Of a DNA stretch of 64,000 bases, positions 1 to 11,482 are shown one piece after another. Origin of the DNA: Pedobacter frigoris. GTDB lineage: Bacteria > Bacteroidota > Bacteroidia > Sphingobacteriales > Sphingobacteriaceae. The notes below the pieces were generated by a model. That model searched no databases. It was not told the origin of the DNA and saw only the letters and a program-made list of their open reading frames with translations. Where the stretch lies: the NCBI RefSeq assembly GCF_005116445.1, contig NZ_SWBQ01000002.1, positions 310,001 to 374,000 of the forward strand, given 5' to 3'. The position numbers and the translations under genes were made by a program. The stretch's first letter is position 1; every line of letters begins with the position of its first letter.

Positions 1-399
1 GGCCCTAAATACATTACAGGAGAAGCAAGGGAAGCATTTACTTACGAGCAATTGATGTTTTACTGGAATCAGTATGCAACCAAAGCTAAGGAAGACAATA
101 AAATCAACGTATATACCCTCCTGACCAGTTCAGACCCTGTGCTGGACAGCCCAGAAGAAGTAACGGTTCATGTAGAACATAAAATCCAGGAGGGACAGCT
201 TCAGGATGAAATGATCGATTTTCTAAACTTCCTGAGACCGAGACTAAAGAACTTTCACCTGACCATCAAATCAAAACAGGTAGCGCGTGCAGTAGTAAAC
301 CGCCTTTATACTAATGTAGAAAAGTACCAGTACCTGATTGAAAAGAATCCCAAGCTGGAAGAAATGCGAAAAAGGTTTAACCTTGATGTAAACTCCTAA
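1..399 (+). CDS. dnaX: DNA polymerase III subunit gamma/tau, C-terminal fragment
   Basis: The frame is open from the first base, so the gene begins before the window; the TTG at 52 is internal. The 132 visible residues (from GPKYITGEAREAF onward) resemble the C-terminal segment of Bacteroidota DnaX, which lies after the AAA+ and clamp-loader domains and carries a helical FxxYWNQYA-type stretch followed by a short alpha/beta domain. In the replisome this protein loads the sliding clamp. The catalytic part is outside the window, so the call rests only on the tail. Its stop codon overlaps the stop of the convergent gene at 396-821. Confidence 0.6.
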   Translation, partial: GPKYITGEAREAFTYEQLMFYWNQYATKAKEDNKINVYTLLTSSDPVLDSPEEVTVHVEHKIQEGQLQDEMIDFLNFLRPRLKNFHLTIKSKQVARAVVNRLYTNVEKYQYLIEKNPKLEEMRKRFNLDVNS

Positions 400-821
400 A
401 AGAATTTCTTAGGCCTGTCATTTATTGGGTATCCTTCTTCATCCAAGTCATCCCTGTTGTCTTCATCTGTACGTGCCAGCATTTCATCTTCAGGACTTAC
501 TTCAAGAATATCCTCATCTTCTATGCGCATGCCTGAATTTTCGAGGTTCTCATCACGTTGCTTCTCATCATCGTATTCTGAGCCGATATATGGATTTGCT
601 TCATCATAAGAAGAAATACTATCTTCACCATTAGGAGCAGATGTATCGTAAGGCAGCGGATGATCATATTCAGTATCCCCGTTCTTCACATCAAATTCAA
701 AACTGTTTTTGTCTTTATCGTAAGATAAATTATCAAAATCTTTGATCTCTCCCAGATTCATTGGATGAAGCTTATCATTTGCTTTCATTGCTCCATTGGA
801 TTTATTTTGATCAGCTGCCAT
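396..821 (-). CDS. Hypothetical acidic, probably disordered protein
   Basis: A 141-residue protein of no recognised family. It has no signal peptide and no membrane segment. Aspartate, glutamate, asparagine and serine dominate, with acidic runs such as EDEDILEV and EDNRDDLDEEG, and the C-terminus is short and basic (RPKKFF). The composition suggests a soluble, largely unstructured cytoplasmic protein. The gene is convergent with dnaX, and the two stop codons overlap. The ATG is followed by a continuous frame and lies just upstream of an AT-rich non-coding gap, which supports this start. Function is unknown. Confidence 0.6.
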   Translation of the reverse strand: MAADQNKSNGAMKANDKLHPMNLGEIKDFDNLSYDKDKNSFEFDVKNGDTEYDHPLPYDTSAPNGEDSISSYDEANPYIGSEYDDEKQRDENLENSGMRIEDEDILEVSPEDEMLARTDEDNRDDLDEEGYPINDRPKKFF

Positions 822-877
822 AATGGTAAATTTTATATTAAAGATAACGTAAAAAAAACAAAAATTGTTTTTATAAA

Positions 878-907
878 AAAGGCCCTTTACAAATGCAAAG
901 GGCCTTT
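878..907 (-). terminator. Rho-independent terminator of icd
   Basis: A perfect 11-bp stem (AAAGGCCCTTT / AAAGGGCCTTT) with an 8-nt loop lies 19 bases past the icd stop. Read on the minus strand it is followed by a T-rich tract. Confidence 0.85.
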
Positions 908-925
908 CTATTTATGTGGCTTATG

Positions 926-3148
<2,223 letters not shown>

Positions 3149-3434
3149 TTATAAATACGATTGTGTAAATGAAAAATAAAAACAGCGTGTTTATGACAAA
3201 ACAGGCTTTAGATTAAAATCGTCTAAAGATATAATAAACCGATGAATTTCATGGCATTGAAATGTTATAAATGAGTTAATCCTGATGTTCTGTAACATCC
3301 TTTCCCTTTTTACATCAAATACCCCGACAAACGTTTAACACTATTTAACACAGGGATATTTTAGAAAACAGTAATATTGAGCTTTACTGCAAACACAGTT
3401 ATTACCAACAAACAACACACACAAACAAAACCAA

Positions 3435-6152
3435 ATGAACAAAATTACCGTCTCTCTGATGCTGCTATTTATAGCAGCAGGAAGCTATGCGCAAAACAAA
3501 TCGGTCATAAAGGGTATACTGGCCGATTCACTAACAAAAAATCCACTTGAATATGCAACCGTTGCGGTAGTAAATGCAAAAGACACATCGCTCATCTCCT
3601 ATACACTGAGCGATAAAAAAGGGGGGTTCAACCTTTCCGGGCTGCCAACCGACAGGCCTACTAAACTGATCATCTCCTATGTCGGCTACAAAACGATTCG
3701 TCAAAATCTGAATTTGACAAAAGGCGAGACCAAAGACTTTGGCACTATCCTTTTTAGTGGCAATAACCTGAATGAAGTAGTAATTAAAGGTGAGCGCTCA
3801 CCAATAGTGGTCAAGAAAGACACCATTGAATTCAATACTGAAGCCTTCAAAACCAGGCCTAATGCGGTTGTGGAAGAGCTGCTGAGAAAATTACCGGGAG
3901 TACAGGTCAATAACGACGGCTCCATCCTGGTCAATGGAAAAGCGATCAGCAAACTACTTATAGACGGGAAGCAGTTTTTTGGCACTGATCCAAAAGTAGC
4001 CACTAAAAACCTGGATGCTGACCTTATTGATAAGATCCAGGTGTATGATGACCGGGAAAATGATCCCGACCATAAAGTCAGCGCTACAAAGGTCGGTAAG
4101 ATTATTAATCTGAAATTAAAAAGCAAAATTAAGAAAAGCACCCTCGGTAAGCTGTATGGTGGTGGCGGAACCCGGGACAGATATGAAGCCGGAGGAATTT
4201 TAAGCAATTTCAGAGATACCCTGCAGGTAAGTATCATTGGCTTGGGAAATAACCTGAACAAAACAGGTTTTTCTCAGGATGAGCTGTACAATATGGGCGG
4301 ATTCAACAGGTCTGGAGGCTCACAGGTATACGATGGAACTTTTGGTGGCCGTGGATGGGGTGGCGCTATGGAAAAAGTAGCTTCCGGAGGTATAAATATC
4401 AACAACGACTATGGTAAGAAGTTAAAAATGAATCTGACTTATTTTTATACCAATACTGAAAAAACTTATAATGGAAGCTCATTTAATGAGCAATCCATCG
4501 CCGAAACGAAACTTACCTCCAATTCACTTTATCAAAGTTCGGACATCAGTAATAAACATGCAATTGGAGGACTTATAGAATGGAATCCTGATACACTGAA
4601 TCGATTCAGATATGAGCCAAAACTAGACCTCAGTGATCAGCGTGACAGAAATACATCATCCGGAAAGAGTTTTAACACCCTTAAACCTTTGCTGAATGAG
4701 TCAAGGGGTTCCACAAGCTCTGACAATAATTCTACCGCATTTTCTCATTCATTTTCCTATTACAGGAGGCTTAAAAAAGAAGGAGAATCTTTAAACATTA
4801 CCCATTCTCTTTCCCTGAACAAAACCAATTCTGACAACTACTCCATAAACGATATTAAATCATTTACGGATGATATCCGATCAGAGGTCCTCGACCGTTA
4901 TGCAGACAACAATACAAAATCCAACTCAGCTGAATTATCCGTCAATTACGACTATCCTATTATCAAAAAACTAACTGCAGAGTTGAACACAGGCGCGAAC
5001 TATTCAACTTCAACAGAATCACTTTCTACGTTTGATAAAAATATTCAAACAGGCATCTACGACTCCTTTTTACCCAATCAAAGTAATTTGTTAAAAAGGA
5101 ATACATGGGTCCAAAACTTCAGACCGCAACTGGCTTATCAATTCAATGATGAATATTCATTGAGAATTGGGGTGAATGCGGAATGGCAAAATGTAATCAA
5201 CAAATTTAACAGCACAATAAAGGACCAACGCCAAAACTACTTTAACCTGCTTCCAACACTTTCCTTTGATGGACCTAGCTTCTCCATTAGTTATAGAGAA
5301 AGCATAGAGCAACCTCAAATTTCTCAAATGCAACCGATAGTTCGTGAATACAGCCAACTTTATAAATCGATTGGAAATCCAGACCTGAAGCCAAAACACA
5401 CCTACGAATTTTCAGGAAACTTTTACAAGTACAATCATGAAAAACAGCTCAATTACAATGGCTATACAGGCATCAATTTTTCAAACAATACGACTGTAAA
5501 CAAGAACACAATTGATGTCAATGGTGCTACAACCAGCACTACAATCAATAAAGATGGGGGTATGTATGGTTACTTTGGAGGGAATATAGGCAAGCAGTTT
5601 AAAAAATCTCAAAACTGGCAAATCGGACTGAATGCAAACTTAAATGCAAACATCCAGCGTAATCCTTTTTTCTTAAATCAGGATGAAGGCACGCAGTATA
5701 ATTATAGCTTTGGTATAGGCCAAGGAATCAATTTCAATTACAATTCCCTTTTGAGTATCAATACAAAATACGATTTCAGAAAATCCATTACAGAATATAA
5801 AGATGTAGCCTATAAAGCCATCAATACCTATACACATACGCTGGGCACCGAGTTTAGTCTGCGCTGGCCTAAAAGAATCATTTTTGACGCCAAGTACAAT
5901 TACAACTACAACCCTCAGATTTCGCAGGGCTTTTCAAAAAGCGCTAATATTTTGAATCTTGCCGTAACATTGCAGATGTTAAAGAAAGACAGGGGACAAT
6001 TAAAATTATCAGTTTATGATTTACTGGATCAAAATATCTCCGTATCAAGGTATGCTTACAACAATGCAGTAAGTATTTCAGAGCAACAAATCTTAAAAAG
6101 ATATTTCCTGGCCACTTACCAGTATAAAATAAATATATACAAAGGTAAATAA
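3435..6152 (+). CDS. Outer-membrane beta-barrel protein with CarboxypepD_reg-like N-terminal domain
   Basis: A 905-residue TonB-receptor-like protein of the OMP_b-brl_3 type. Residues 1-19 form a signal peptide ending in SYAQ. A CarboxypepD_reg-like Ig domain follows (about 22-105; GILADSLTKNPLEYATV). Next is a plug-like region with LNEVVIKGE, VEELLRKLPGVQV and LIDGKQFFGTDP (about 110-215). The rest is aromatic-rich amphipathic barrel sequence. Substrate cannot be read from sequence. The next gene, 49 bp downstream on the same strand, is a second TonB-dependent receptor, so the two are probably co-transcribed. Confidence 0.85.
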   Translation: MNKITVSLMLLFIAAGSYAQNKSVIKGILADSLTKNPLEYATVAVVNAKDTSLISYTLSDKKGGFNLSGLPTDRPTKLIISYVGYKTIRQNLNLTKGETKDFGTILFSGNNLNEVVIKGERSPIVVKKDTIEFNTEAFKTRPNAVVEELLRKLPGVQVNNDGSILVNGKAISKLLIDGKQFFGTDPKVATKNLDADLIDKIQVYDDRENDPDHKVSATKVGKIINLKLKSKIKKSTLGKLYGGGGTRDRYEAGGILSNFRDTLQVSIIGLGNNLNKTGFSQDELYNMGGFNRSGGSQVYDGTFGGRGWGGAMEKVASGGININNDYGKKLKMNLTYFYTNTEKTYNGSSFNEQSIAETKLTSNSLYQSSDISNKHAIGGLIEWNPDTLNRFRYEPKLDLSDQRDRNTSSGKSFNTLKPLLNESRGSTSSDNNSTAFSHSFSYYRRLKKEGESLNITHSLSLNKTNSDNYSINDIKSFTDDIRSEVLDRYADNNTKSNSAELSVNYDYPIIKKLTAELNTGANYSTSTESLSTFDKNIQTGIYDSFLPNQSNLLKRNTWVQNFRPQLAYQFNDEYSLRIGVNAEWQNVINKFNSTIKDQRQNYFNLLPTLSFDGPSFSISYRESIEQPQISQMQPIVREYSQLYKSIGNPDLKPKHTYEFSGNFYKYNHEKQLNYNGYTGINFSNNTTVNKNTIDVNGATTSTTINKDGGMYGYFGGNIGKQFKKSQNWQIGLNANLNANIQRNPFFLNQDEGTQYNYSFGIGQGINFNYNSLLSINTKYDFRKSITEYKDVAYKAINTYTHTLGTEFSLRWPKRIIFDAKYNYNYNPQISQGFSKSANILNLAVTLQMLKKDRGQLKLSVYDLLDQNISVSRYAYNNAVSISEQQILKRYFLATYQYKINIYKGK

Positions 6153-6201
6153 CCGGTTACCAAGCCCTATTATTACGGGGTAAGTTCTAGATTTGTTAGA
6201 G

Positions 6202-8259
6202 ATGAGATCATTTTTAACCGCCAGCCTTATACTTACCGCGTCAATAAGTCTGGCGCAGACCAAACCTGACAGCACCCGAAAACTGGATGAGGTGGTCATC
6301 AAACCTTATTTCAGCAGTCAACCCCTCCTGCGGGCTACCGGCTCTATCGGAGTCCTCAACCAGGAAGCGCTAAACAAACAGCCATCTACTTCCTTTGTCG
6401 GCGCCATCAATACAATATCTGGCGTTCGCATGGAGGAACGTTCACCGGGCAGCTATCGGCTTTCCATACGCGGCAGTTTATTAAGATCTCCATTTGGAGT
6501 CAGAAATGTAAAAATCTACCTCGATGATTTTCCCCTTACAGATGCCGGAGGCAATACTTACCTTAATGCACTTGATGTAGCCGGCACAGCACAGATACAA
6601 ATACTTAAGGGGCCGCATGGCAATATTTTCGGAGCTAATTCCGGAGGTGTGGTACTCATCAATCCAAAGGAACCGACAATTGACAGTACCTCTGTAGGAT
6701 TAAAAACTGAAGCAGGTTCTTTTGGCTCCTTTCGTGAAGATGCCAACCTGCAGCACCAGTCGCGCAATTACGGATTAAGCATCACCCAGGCTTACCAGCA
6801 AAGTGATGGCTACCGCGACCACAGTGCCATGGACAGAAAGTACTTCCAGATTCTTCAGAACATAGGTTATGCTTCCAATGCAAGTTTAAAATCTCTAATC
6901 TTTTATTCCGATCTCCACTACAACACGCCCGGGGGGTTAACAGCGGCGCAATACGATTTAAATCCCGAAGCATCCCGGCCCGCAGCTGGCACCTCAAAAA
7001 GTGCCATTGAACAGCAGGCAGGAATCTACAGCAAAACTTTATATGGAGGGGTTTCTCATGATTGGCAGATCGGTAAACATTTCAGACATGTACTAGCCGC
7101 ATTCACTTCCTATACCAATTTCAAGAACCCATTCATCAGCAATTATGAGAAGAGAGATGAGTTTACACTGGGATTGAGATCCTACCTGGAATATGTGCAG
7201 AAAAGCAGGGCTGCAAACTGGAAGTTCAACCTTGGACTCGAAAGCACGCAAACTTCCACCAATTTTGACAACTACAACAACGACAAAGGGAAATACACTA
7301 CCAACCAGGCCTCAGACGATTTAACGGCCGCTTCAAACTTTGCCTTTGTTCATCTCAGTGCAGATTTCTTTGATCGGTTACTCATTGAATTATCAGCCAG
7401 CGCCAATCTTTATCAATATGGATATCGAAGCATTGCACCTATGGCCATTCCTTACAAGACCAATAAATTTGATTTACAGCTCATGCCAAGAGCAGCAGTT
7501 TCCTATTTAATTGGCAAACAGCTTTCCCTTCGTGCTTCATTGAGCAAAGGATACTCTCCGCCTACCTTAAGTGAAGTAAGGGCTTCTGACAATGTCATCA
7601 ACATAGATCTGAAACCGGAACATGGCTGGAATTATGAGGCTGGCTTTAGAATTCAAAGCCAAAACAACAGGGTATTTTTCGACCTTACAGGCTTTTCTTA
7701 TCAACTAAAAAATGCCATCGTGCGGCGTCTGAACGAGAATAACACGGAATATTTCATCAACGCCGGAGGAACTAAACAACTGGGAGTGGAAAGCTCCCTG
7801 TCTATCTCCCTCATCCCATCTAAGGCTTCTGGAATGCTCAGGGGTTTGCAACTTGGAACCGCCTATACCCTCAGTCATTTCAGGTTTCGAGACTACCTGA
7901 ACGTTACGGATGATTTTTCCGGCAATGAACTTACAGGTGTACCAAAGACTACCCTGGTGAGTAATATAGATCTTGAATTGCCTAAAAAATTCTATCTGTT
8001 CCTGCAGCACAATTATACTTCCAGTATTCCACTCAACGATGCCAATTCCATGTATGCAAAAGCCTATCACGTGCTACAAGCAAAAATAGGACTTAGAGCC
8101 TTGAGGATTGGGAAAGCAAATATTGCAGTCTTTGCAGCTGCAGATAATCTCCTGAATCAAAAATACAGCCTTGGAAATGACCTAAACGCCTTTGGTGGAA
8201 GGTATTTCAACGCGGCGCCGGTCAGGAATTATTATGCAGGACTGGAGGTTAAACTGTGA
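6202..8259 (+). CDS. TonB-dependent receptor
   Basis: Outer-membrane active transporter of 685 residues. I start at the ATG at 6202 rather than the in-frame TTG at 6193, because 6202 begins a clean signal peptide (MRSFLTASLILTASISLAQ). The plug domain follows directly (LDEVVIKPYF, VGAINTISGVRM, YRLSIRGS, GPHGNIFGANSGGVVLINP) without a CarboxypepD_reg domain, as in siderophore and vitamin receptors. The C-terminal half is beta-barrel with typical late motifs (PPTLSEVRASDN, LKPEHGWNYEAGF) and ends NYYAGLEVKL. The ligand is unknown; an iron chelate is plausible from the FecA-like layout. Confidence 0.85.
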   Translation: MRSFLTASLILTASISLAQTKPDSTRKLDEVVIKPYFSSQPLLRATGSIGVLNQEALNKQPSTSFVGAINTISGVRMEERSPGSYRLSIRGSLLRSPFGVRNVKIYLDDFPLTDAGGNTYLNALDVAGTAQIQILKGPHGNIFGANSGGVVLINPKEPTIDSTSVGLKTEAGSFGSFREDANLQHQSRNYGLSITQAYQQSDGYRDHSAMDRKYFQILQNIGYASNASLKSLIFYSDLHYNTPGGLTAAQYDLNPEASRPAAGTSKSAIEQQAGIYSKTLYGGVSHDWQIGKHFRHVLAAFTSYTNFKNPFISNYEKRDEFTLGLRSYLEYVQKSRAANWKFNLGLESTQTSTNFDNYNNDKGKYTTNQASDDLTAASNFAFVHLSADFFDRLLIELSASANLYQYGYRSIAPMAIPYKTNKFDLQLMPRAAVSYLIGKQLSLRASLSKGYSPPTLSEVRASDNVINIDLKPEHGWNYEAGFRIQSQNNRVFFDLTGFSYQLKNAIVRRLNENNTEYFINAGGTKQLGVESSLSISLIPSKASGMLRGLQLGTAYTLSHFRFRDYLNVTDDFSGNELTGVPKTTLVSNIDLELPKKFYLFLQHNYTSSIPLNDANSMYAKAYHVLQAKIGLRALRIGKANIAVFAAADNLLNQKYSLGNDLNAFGGRYFNAAPVRNYYAGLEVKL

Positions 8260-8348
8260 CTCGTTGTATATACGCAACATCTCTTGGTGACTCGTCCTAT
8301 TTCTCTCCTGAAATTTATTTACTAACTTGCCTTACAAAACAACACACA

Positions 8349-9086
8349 ATGTATAGATACTTAACCCTTTTCATGCTGGCAGTAGTTTGTCTGTTATCTT
8401 TCAGCAACCCGGTTTCTGCAAAAAAGAAACGGATATTGGTATTTTCTAAAACTGCCGGCTTCCATCACTCGTCCATCGATGAAGGGATTGCTGCAATTCA
8501 AAAACTAGGATTAGAAAATAATTTTGATGTAGATACCACTAAAAATTCTGAACTGATCACCGCAAAGAATCTTAAAAAATATGCCGCAGTTGTTTTTTTG
8601 AGTACTACTGGCGACATCTTTAATAATGAGCAACAAAAAGCCTTTGAAGATTATATACGTGCGGGTGGTGGTTATGCAGGGATTCATGCAGCAACGGACA
8701 CAGAATACGACTGGACCTGGTATGGAAAGTTAGCTGGCGCATACTTTGCCAGCCACCCTGCTCAACAGATAGCAGAACTTCAGGTGCTAAACAATAAGAC
8801 CATTGCTACAAAACACCTTCCGGCTATATGGAAAAGAAAAGATGAATGGTACAACTTTAAAGACATTCAGAAAGGGTTAAAAGTATTGATCAACCTGGAT
8901 GAAAAAAGTTACAAGGGTGGAATCAATGGCACAGAACATCCTGTAGCCTGGTACCGGGATTTTGACGGCGGCCGGTCATTCTACACCGCACTTGGACACG
9001 TGGAAGAATCTTATACAGATCCCTTGTTTTTAAAGCACATTCTTGGCGGCATCCAATATGCCATGGGTGTTAAAAAAATGGAATAG
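8349..9086 (+). CDS. ThuA domain-containing secreted protein
   Basis: A 245-residue protein of the ThuA family (class I glutamine amidotransferase-like fold), often tied to sugar metabolism, with no firmly known reaction. The ATG at 8349 gives a signal peptide ending VSA just before KKKRILVF; the in-frame GTG at 8256 would overlap the preceding stop and add a non-hydrophobic extension. Family motifs seen are FSKTAGFHHSSIDEG, GGYAGIHAATDTEYDW, TEHPVAWYRDFDGGR and ALGHVEES. It follows the TonB receptor by about 90 bp and may be in its operon. It abuts the convergent HPP gene with no spacer. Confidence 0.85.
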   Translation: MYRYLTLFMLAVVCLLSFSNPVSAKKKRILVFSKTAGFHHSSIDEGIAAIQKLGLENNFDVDTTKNSELITAKNLKKYAAVVFLSTTGDIFNNEQQKAFEDYIRAGGGYAGIHAATDTEYDWTWYGKLAGAYFASHPAQQIAELQVLNNKTIATKHLPAIWKRKDEWYNFKDIQKGLKVLINLDEKSYKGGINGTEHPVAWYRDFDGGRSFYTALGHVEESYTDPLFLKHILGGIQYAMGVKKME

Positions 9087-9659
9087 TTATTTAATTCTTC
9101 TACTCTTAAACAGCGGTTTTGTCGGGTATTTTCTGTGTCTTTGATTGTTAAAGATCACTGCAACTACGAATAAAATCAGCACCCCGGAAAGCACTGGTGA
9201 TAACACATATAGGTAACCCATAGCCTTGATCTTTGCTCCCCCTGTAACTGCTATTAAAGCTGTAGCACCACCGGGCGGGTGCAAAGTTTTTGTGATTTGC
9301 ATAGCAACAATCGACAAGGATACAGCCAAAGCGCAGGCAAGCCAAAGTTCGGATGGACAAAGTTTCAGGACTGTAACGCCGATAATAGCTGAAATCACAT
9401 GCCCGCCTATTAAATTGCGGGGCTGTGCCAGTGGACTATTGGGAATTCCATAGATCAATACTGAAGATGCACCAAAGGAGCCAATTAAAAACAGGTTGTC
9501 ATTGGCCACCAGGTATTGGCTGTTTAGCAAGCCTATGAGACCAATTCCTACAAAAGAACCTATAAATGTAAGGATATGTTCCTTGGTATCAATCAGGGTT
9601 TCACGGTACAATACATACCTGGCCCTGCGGTAGTGTTTTCTAATTCTCTTTCCAGGCAT
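9087..9659 (-). CDS. HPP family membrane protein
   Basis: A 190-residue inner-membrane protein of the HPP family, whose plant and cyanobacterial members have been linked to nitrite transport. The family signature TLHPPGGATAL is at about 126-136. Four to five hydrophobic segments span about 30-175, beginning with ILTFIGSFVGIGLIGLL, and both ends are basic. There is no C-terminal CBS-domain extension, so this is the short form. Stop codons of this gene and the convergent ThuA gene are adjacent. Substrate is not inferable from the window. Confidence 0.85.
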   Translation of the reverse strand: MPGKRIRKHYRRARYVLYRETLIDTKEHILTFIGSFVGIGLIGLLNSQYLVANDNLFLIGSFGASSVLIYGIPNSPLAQPRNLIGGHVISAIIGVTVLKLCPSELWLACALAVSLSIVAMQITKTLHPPGGATALIAVTGGAKIKAMGYLYVLSPVLSGVLILFVVAVIFNNQRHRKYPTKPLFKSRRIK

Positions 9660-9764
9660 TCGACTCTATTGTTGCCGCAAAAGTAAGGATTAAAAAATAT
9701 TTCAAGCACCATACAATATTCCAATTGCCTGAGCGTATTATATTACGAGAGCGTTAATTTAGAT

Positions 9765-9800
9765 AAGCGGGAGTGGTCGGTATGATCATTCCCGCTTTTT
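9765..9800 (+). terminator. Orphan plus-strand terminator hairpin
   Basis: AAGCGGGA and TCCCGCTT form an 8-bp stem around a 17-nt loop and are followed by a T-run on the plus strand. Both flanking genes (HPP and FecR) are on the minus strand, so no annotated transcript uses it in the T-run direction. Confidence 0.6.
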
Positions 9801-9828
9801 TTATTTATCCTGAGATATCAAATAACGG

Positions 9829-10800
9829 CTATTTCGTAATAATGATTTTCCCCTCTTCAATTTTAAAGTGCACTCTACCAGTCAACTCCAGTTGCCTCAA
9901 AACCTTGGACACATGATCGAAACGCGATACACTTCCTCCAAAAAGTCTATTTTTATCTATATCCTGATAAACGACTTCTACATCATACCACCTCGAAATT
10001 TTTCTCATAATGCTTTCCAACGGTTCATCATCAAATATGAAAAGTCCGTTCTTCCAGGCCATTTCAGCCTCGACATCAGCATTTGCTAAATTAATTGCTC
10101 GGGTTGCCTGGACTGTCGATTGCTGCCCTGGCTTGAGTAATGCTGTTTTACCACCTGACACAACCTCTATCTTTCCTTCCAGCAGCGTTGTCTTTGTTTG
10201 GGTTTCATCAGTATAGCTGCTGATGTTGAAATGTGTTCCAAGAACCTTTACTTCCTGATCATGGCTTTTAACTATGAAAGGATGATCTTTATCTTTTGCA
10301 GCCTCAAAGTAGGCTTCGCCGCTCAATTCTACTTTTCTATTCATCAAATTAGCAAAAGTAGAGGGAAATTTTAGCGTTGAAGCGGCGTTCAGCCATACCC
10401 TGGTACCATCCGGCAATACGATCTGATAAGTTCCTCCTTTAGGAGTAGAAATGGTATTATAAACTGGCCTTTTTTGAGACCCGTTGTTACCTGTCACCTC
10501 ATAAACAACCTGCCCATTCCCTGTTTTACGTATGACGATTCCTGACTCATTGACCAGTTCACCATCAGCAGCTTCATTCAATGTGATTACTTTTCCGTCG
10601 GCCAATGTCAAAGTTGCCTTATTTCCTCCAGGTGCAATGTCCTCTTCCTGCAGTTCCACAGTAAAATTTTTAAACTTTACCCCGGGGTAATTGTAGAAGA
10701 GTGTAGCCAGACCGGCCACCATTAAAGCAATGCACGCTGCTGTCAGGTAAATAAATGCCCGGGTTTTATAGAAAGGAATTACATTGTGTTGTTTCTCCAT
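9829..10800 (-). CDS. FecR-domain protein, orphan, lacking the usual cytoplasmic N-terminus
   Basis: A 323-residue FecR-family protein; these normally act as transmembrane anti-sigma factors between a TonB receptor and an ECF sigma factor. One membrane helix lies at about 14-34. The periplasmic FecR domain follows (NTISTPKGGTYQIVLPDGT, VWLNAASTLKFPSTF, RKVELSGEAYFEAAKD, HFNISSYTDE). The C-terminal domain has AEMAWKNGLFIFDDEPLESIMRKISRWYDVEV. Only about 13 residues precede the helix, whereas family members typically have a cytoplasmic sigma-binding region of 70-90 residues. No sigma-factor gene is adjacent, so anti-sigma function is doubtful. Confidence 0.85.
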   Translation of the reverse strand: MEKQHNVIPFYKTRAFIYLTAACIALMVAGLATLFYNYPGVKFKNFTVELQEEDIAPGGNKATLTLADGKVITLNEAADGELVNESGIVIRKTGNGQVVYEVTGNNGSQKRPVYNTISTPKGGTYQIVLPDGTRVWLNAASTLKFPSTFANLMNRKVELSGEAYFEAAKDKDHPFIVKSHDQEVKVLGTHFNISSYTDETQTKTTLLEGKIEVVSGGKTALLKPGQQSTVQATRAINLANADVEAEMAWKNGLFIFDDEPLESIMRKISRWYDVEVVYQDIDKNRLFGGSVSRFDHVSKVLRQLELTGRVHFKIEEGKIIITK

Positions 10801-10990
10801 TTAAAACTCCTATTATATCAATAATTATCCCCTAATTTAAGAAATCGTCCATTCAATATTATACATAATTTGTGAATTAAGCAGAATAATTGCACAAAGC
10901 GATAGGATTGGGACCGCTATTTTGACCCCAGGCTGAAAATCAAAACAATAAGTTTTTCAGTTTGTTACTTTTAATTAAAAACAGAAATAT

Positions 10991-11482
10991 ATGAAGCCAT
11001 CAACCTTATTAATTGCACTTATTGCTTTCTTCATCATATCCTGTAATAATGAGAACAGGAGTCCGGCTGTAAGCGACACTACGGAGATGATAGCTGAAGA
11101 CACTACTTTCACCGCTACAATTCCTGTAATCAAAAAAAATACAGAGTGCTATCAGTTCGTTAAGAATAAAGATACGGTATCAATGACATTGAACATTGAA
11201 GGAGAAGAGCTGACGGGAGACCTCAATTATAAATGGTTTGAAAAGGACAGGAACTCCTGCACTTTTGCCGGGGAACTGAAAGGTGATACCATCATTGCTG
11301 AATATCTGTTTGACGCGGAAGGCATGAGGTCGGTAAGGGATGTCGTCTTTATCAGAAAAGATGGAAAGCTCTATGAAGGCTTTGGTCATACAACAGAAAA
11401 AGTCGGCAAAGTGGTATTTACGGACAGGTCACAACTTAAATTTGGCGATGCTGTTGTATTATCTAAAGTACCGTGTAACTAG
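10991..11482 (+). CDS. Hypothetical lipoprotein
   Basis: A 163-residue predicted lipoprotein with a lipobox ending at Cys18 (FFIISC) after a short hydrophobic signal. The mature part is polar, with TEMIAEDTTFTATIP followed by a small beta-rich domain (MTLNIEGEELTGDLNYKWF). No family is recognised. The codon after the lipobox cysteine is Asn, which does not force inner-membrane retention by the Gram-negative +2 rule. The stop overlaps that of the convergent pseudouridine synthase gene by 4 bp. Confidence 0.7.
   Translation: MKPSTLLIALIAFFIISCNNENRSPAVSDTTEMIAEDTTFTATIPVIKKNTECYQFVKNKDTVSMTLNIEGEELTGDLNYKWFEKDRNSCTFAGELKGDTIIAEYLFDAEGMRSVRDVVFIRKDGKLYEGFGHTTEKVGKVVFTDRSQLKFGDAVVLSKVPCN

Noticed and set aside
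3701..4261. A 186-residue minus-strand frame inside the outer-membrane protein gene
   Set aside because: It is antisense to a clear gene, with no family features.
8256..8348. GTG start for the ThuA protein
   Set aside because: It overlaps the receptor stop and adds 31 residues without a signal peptide; ATG 8349 opens a clear signal.
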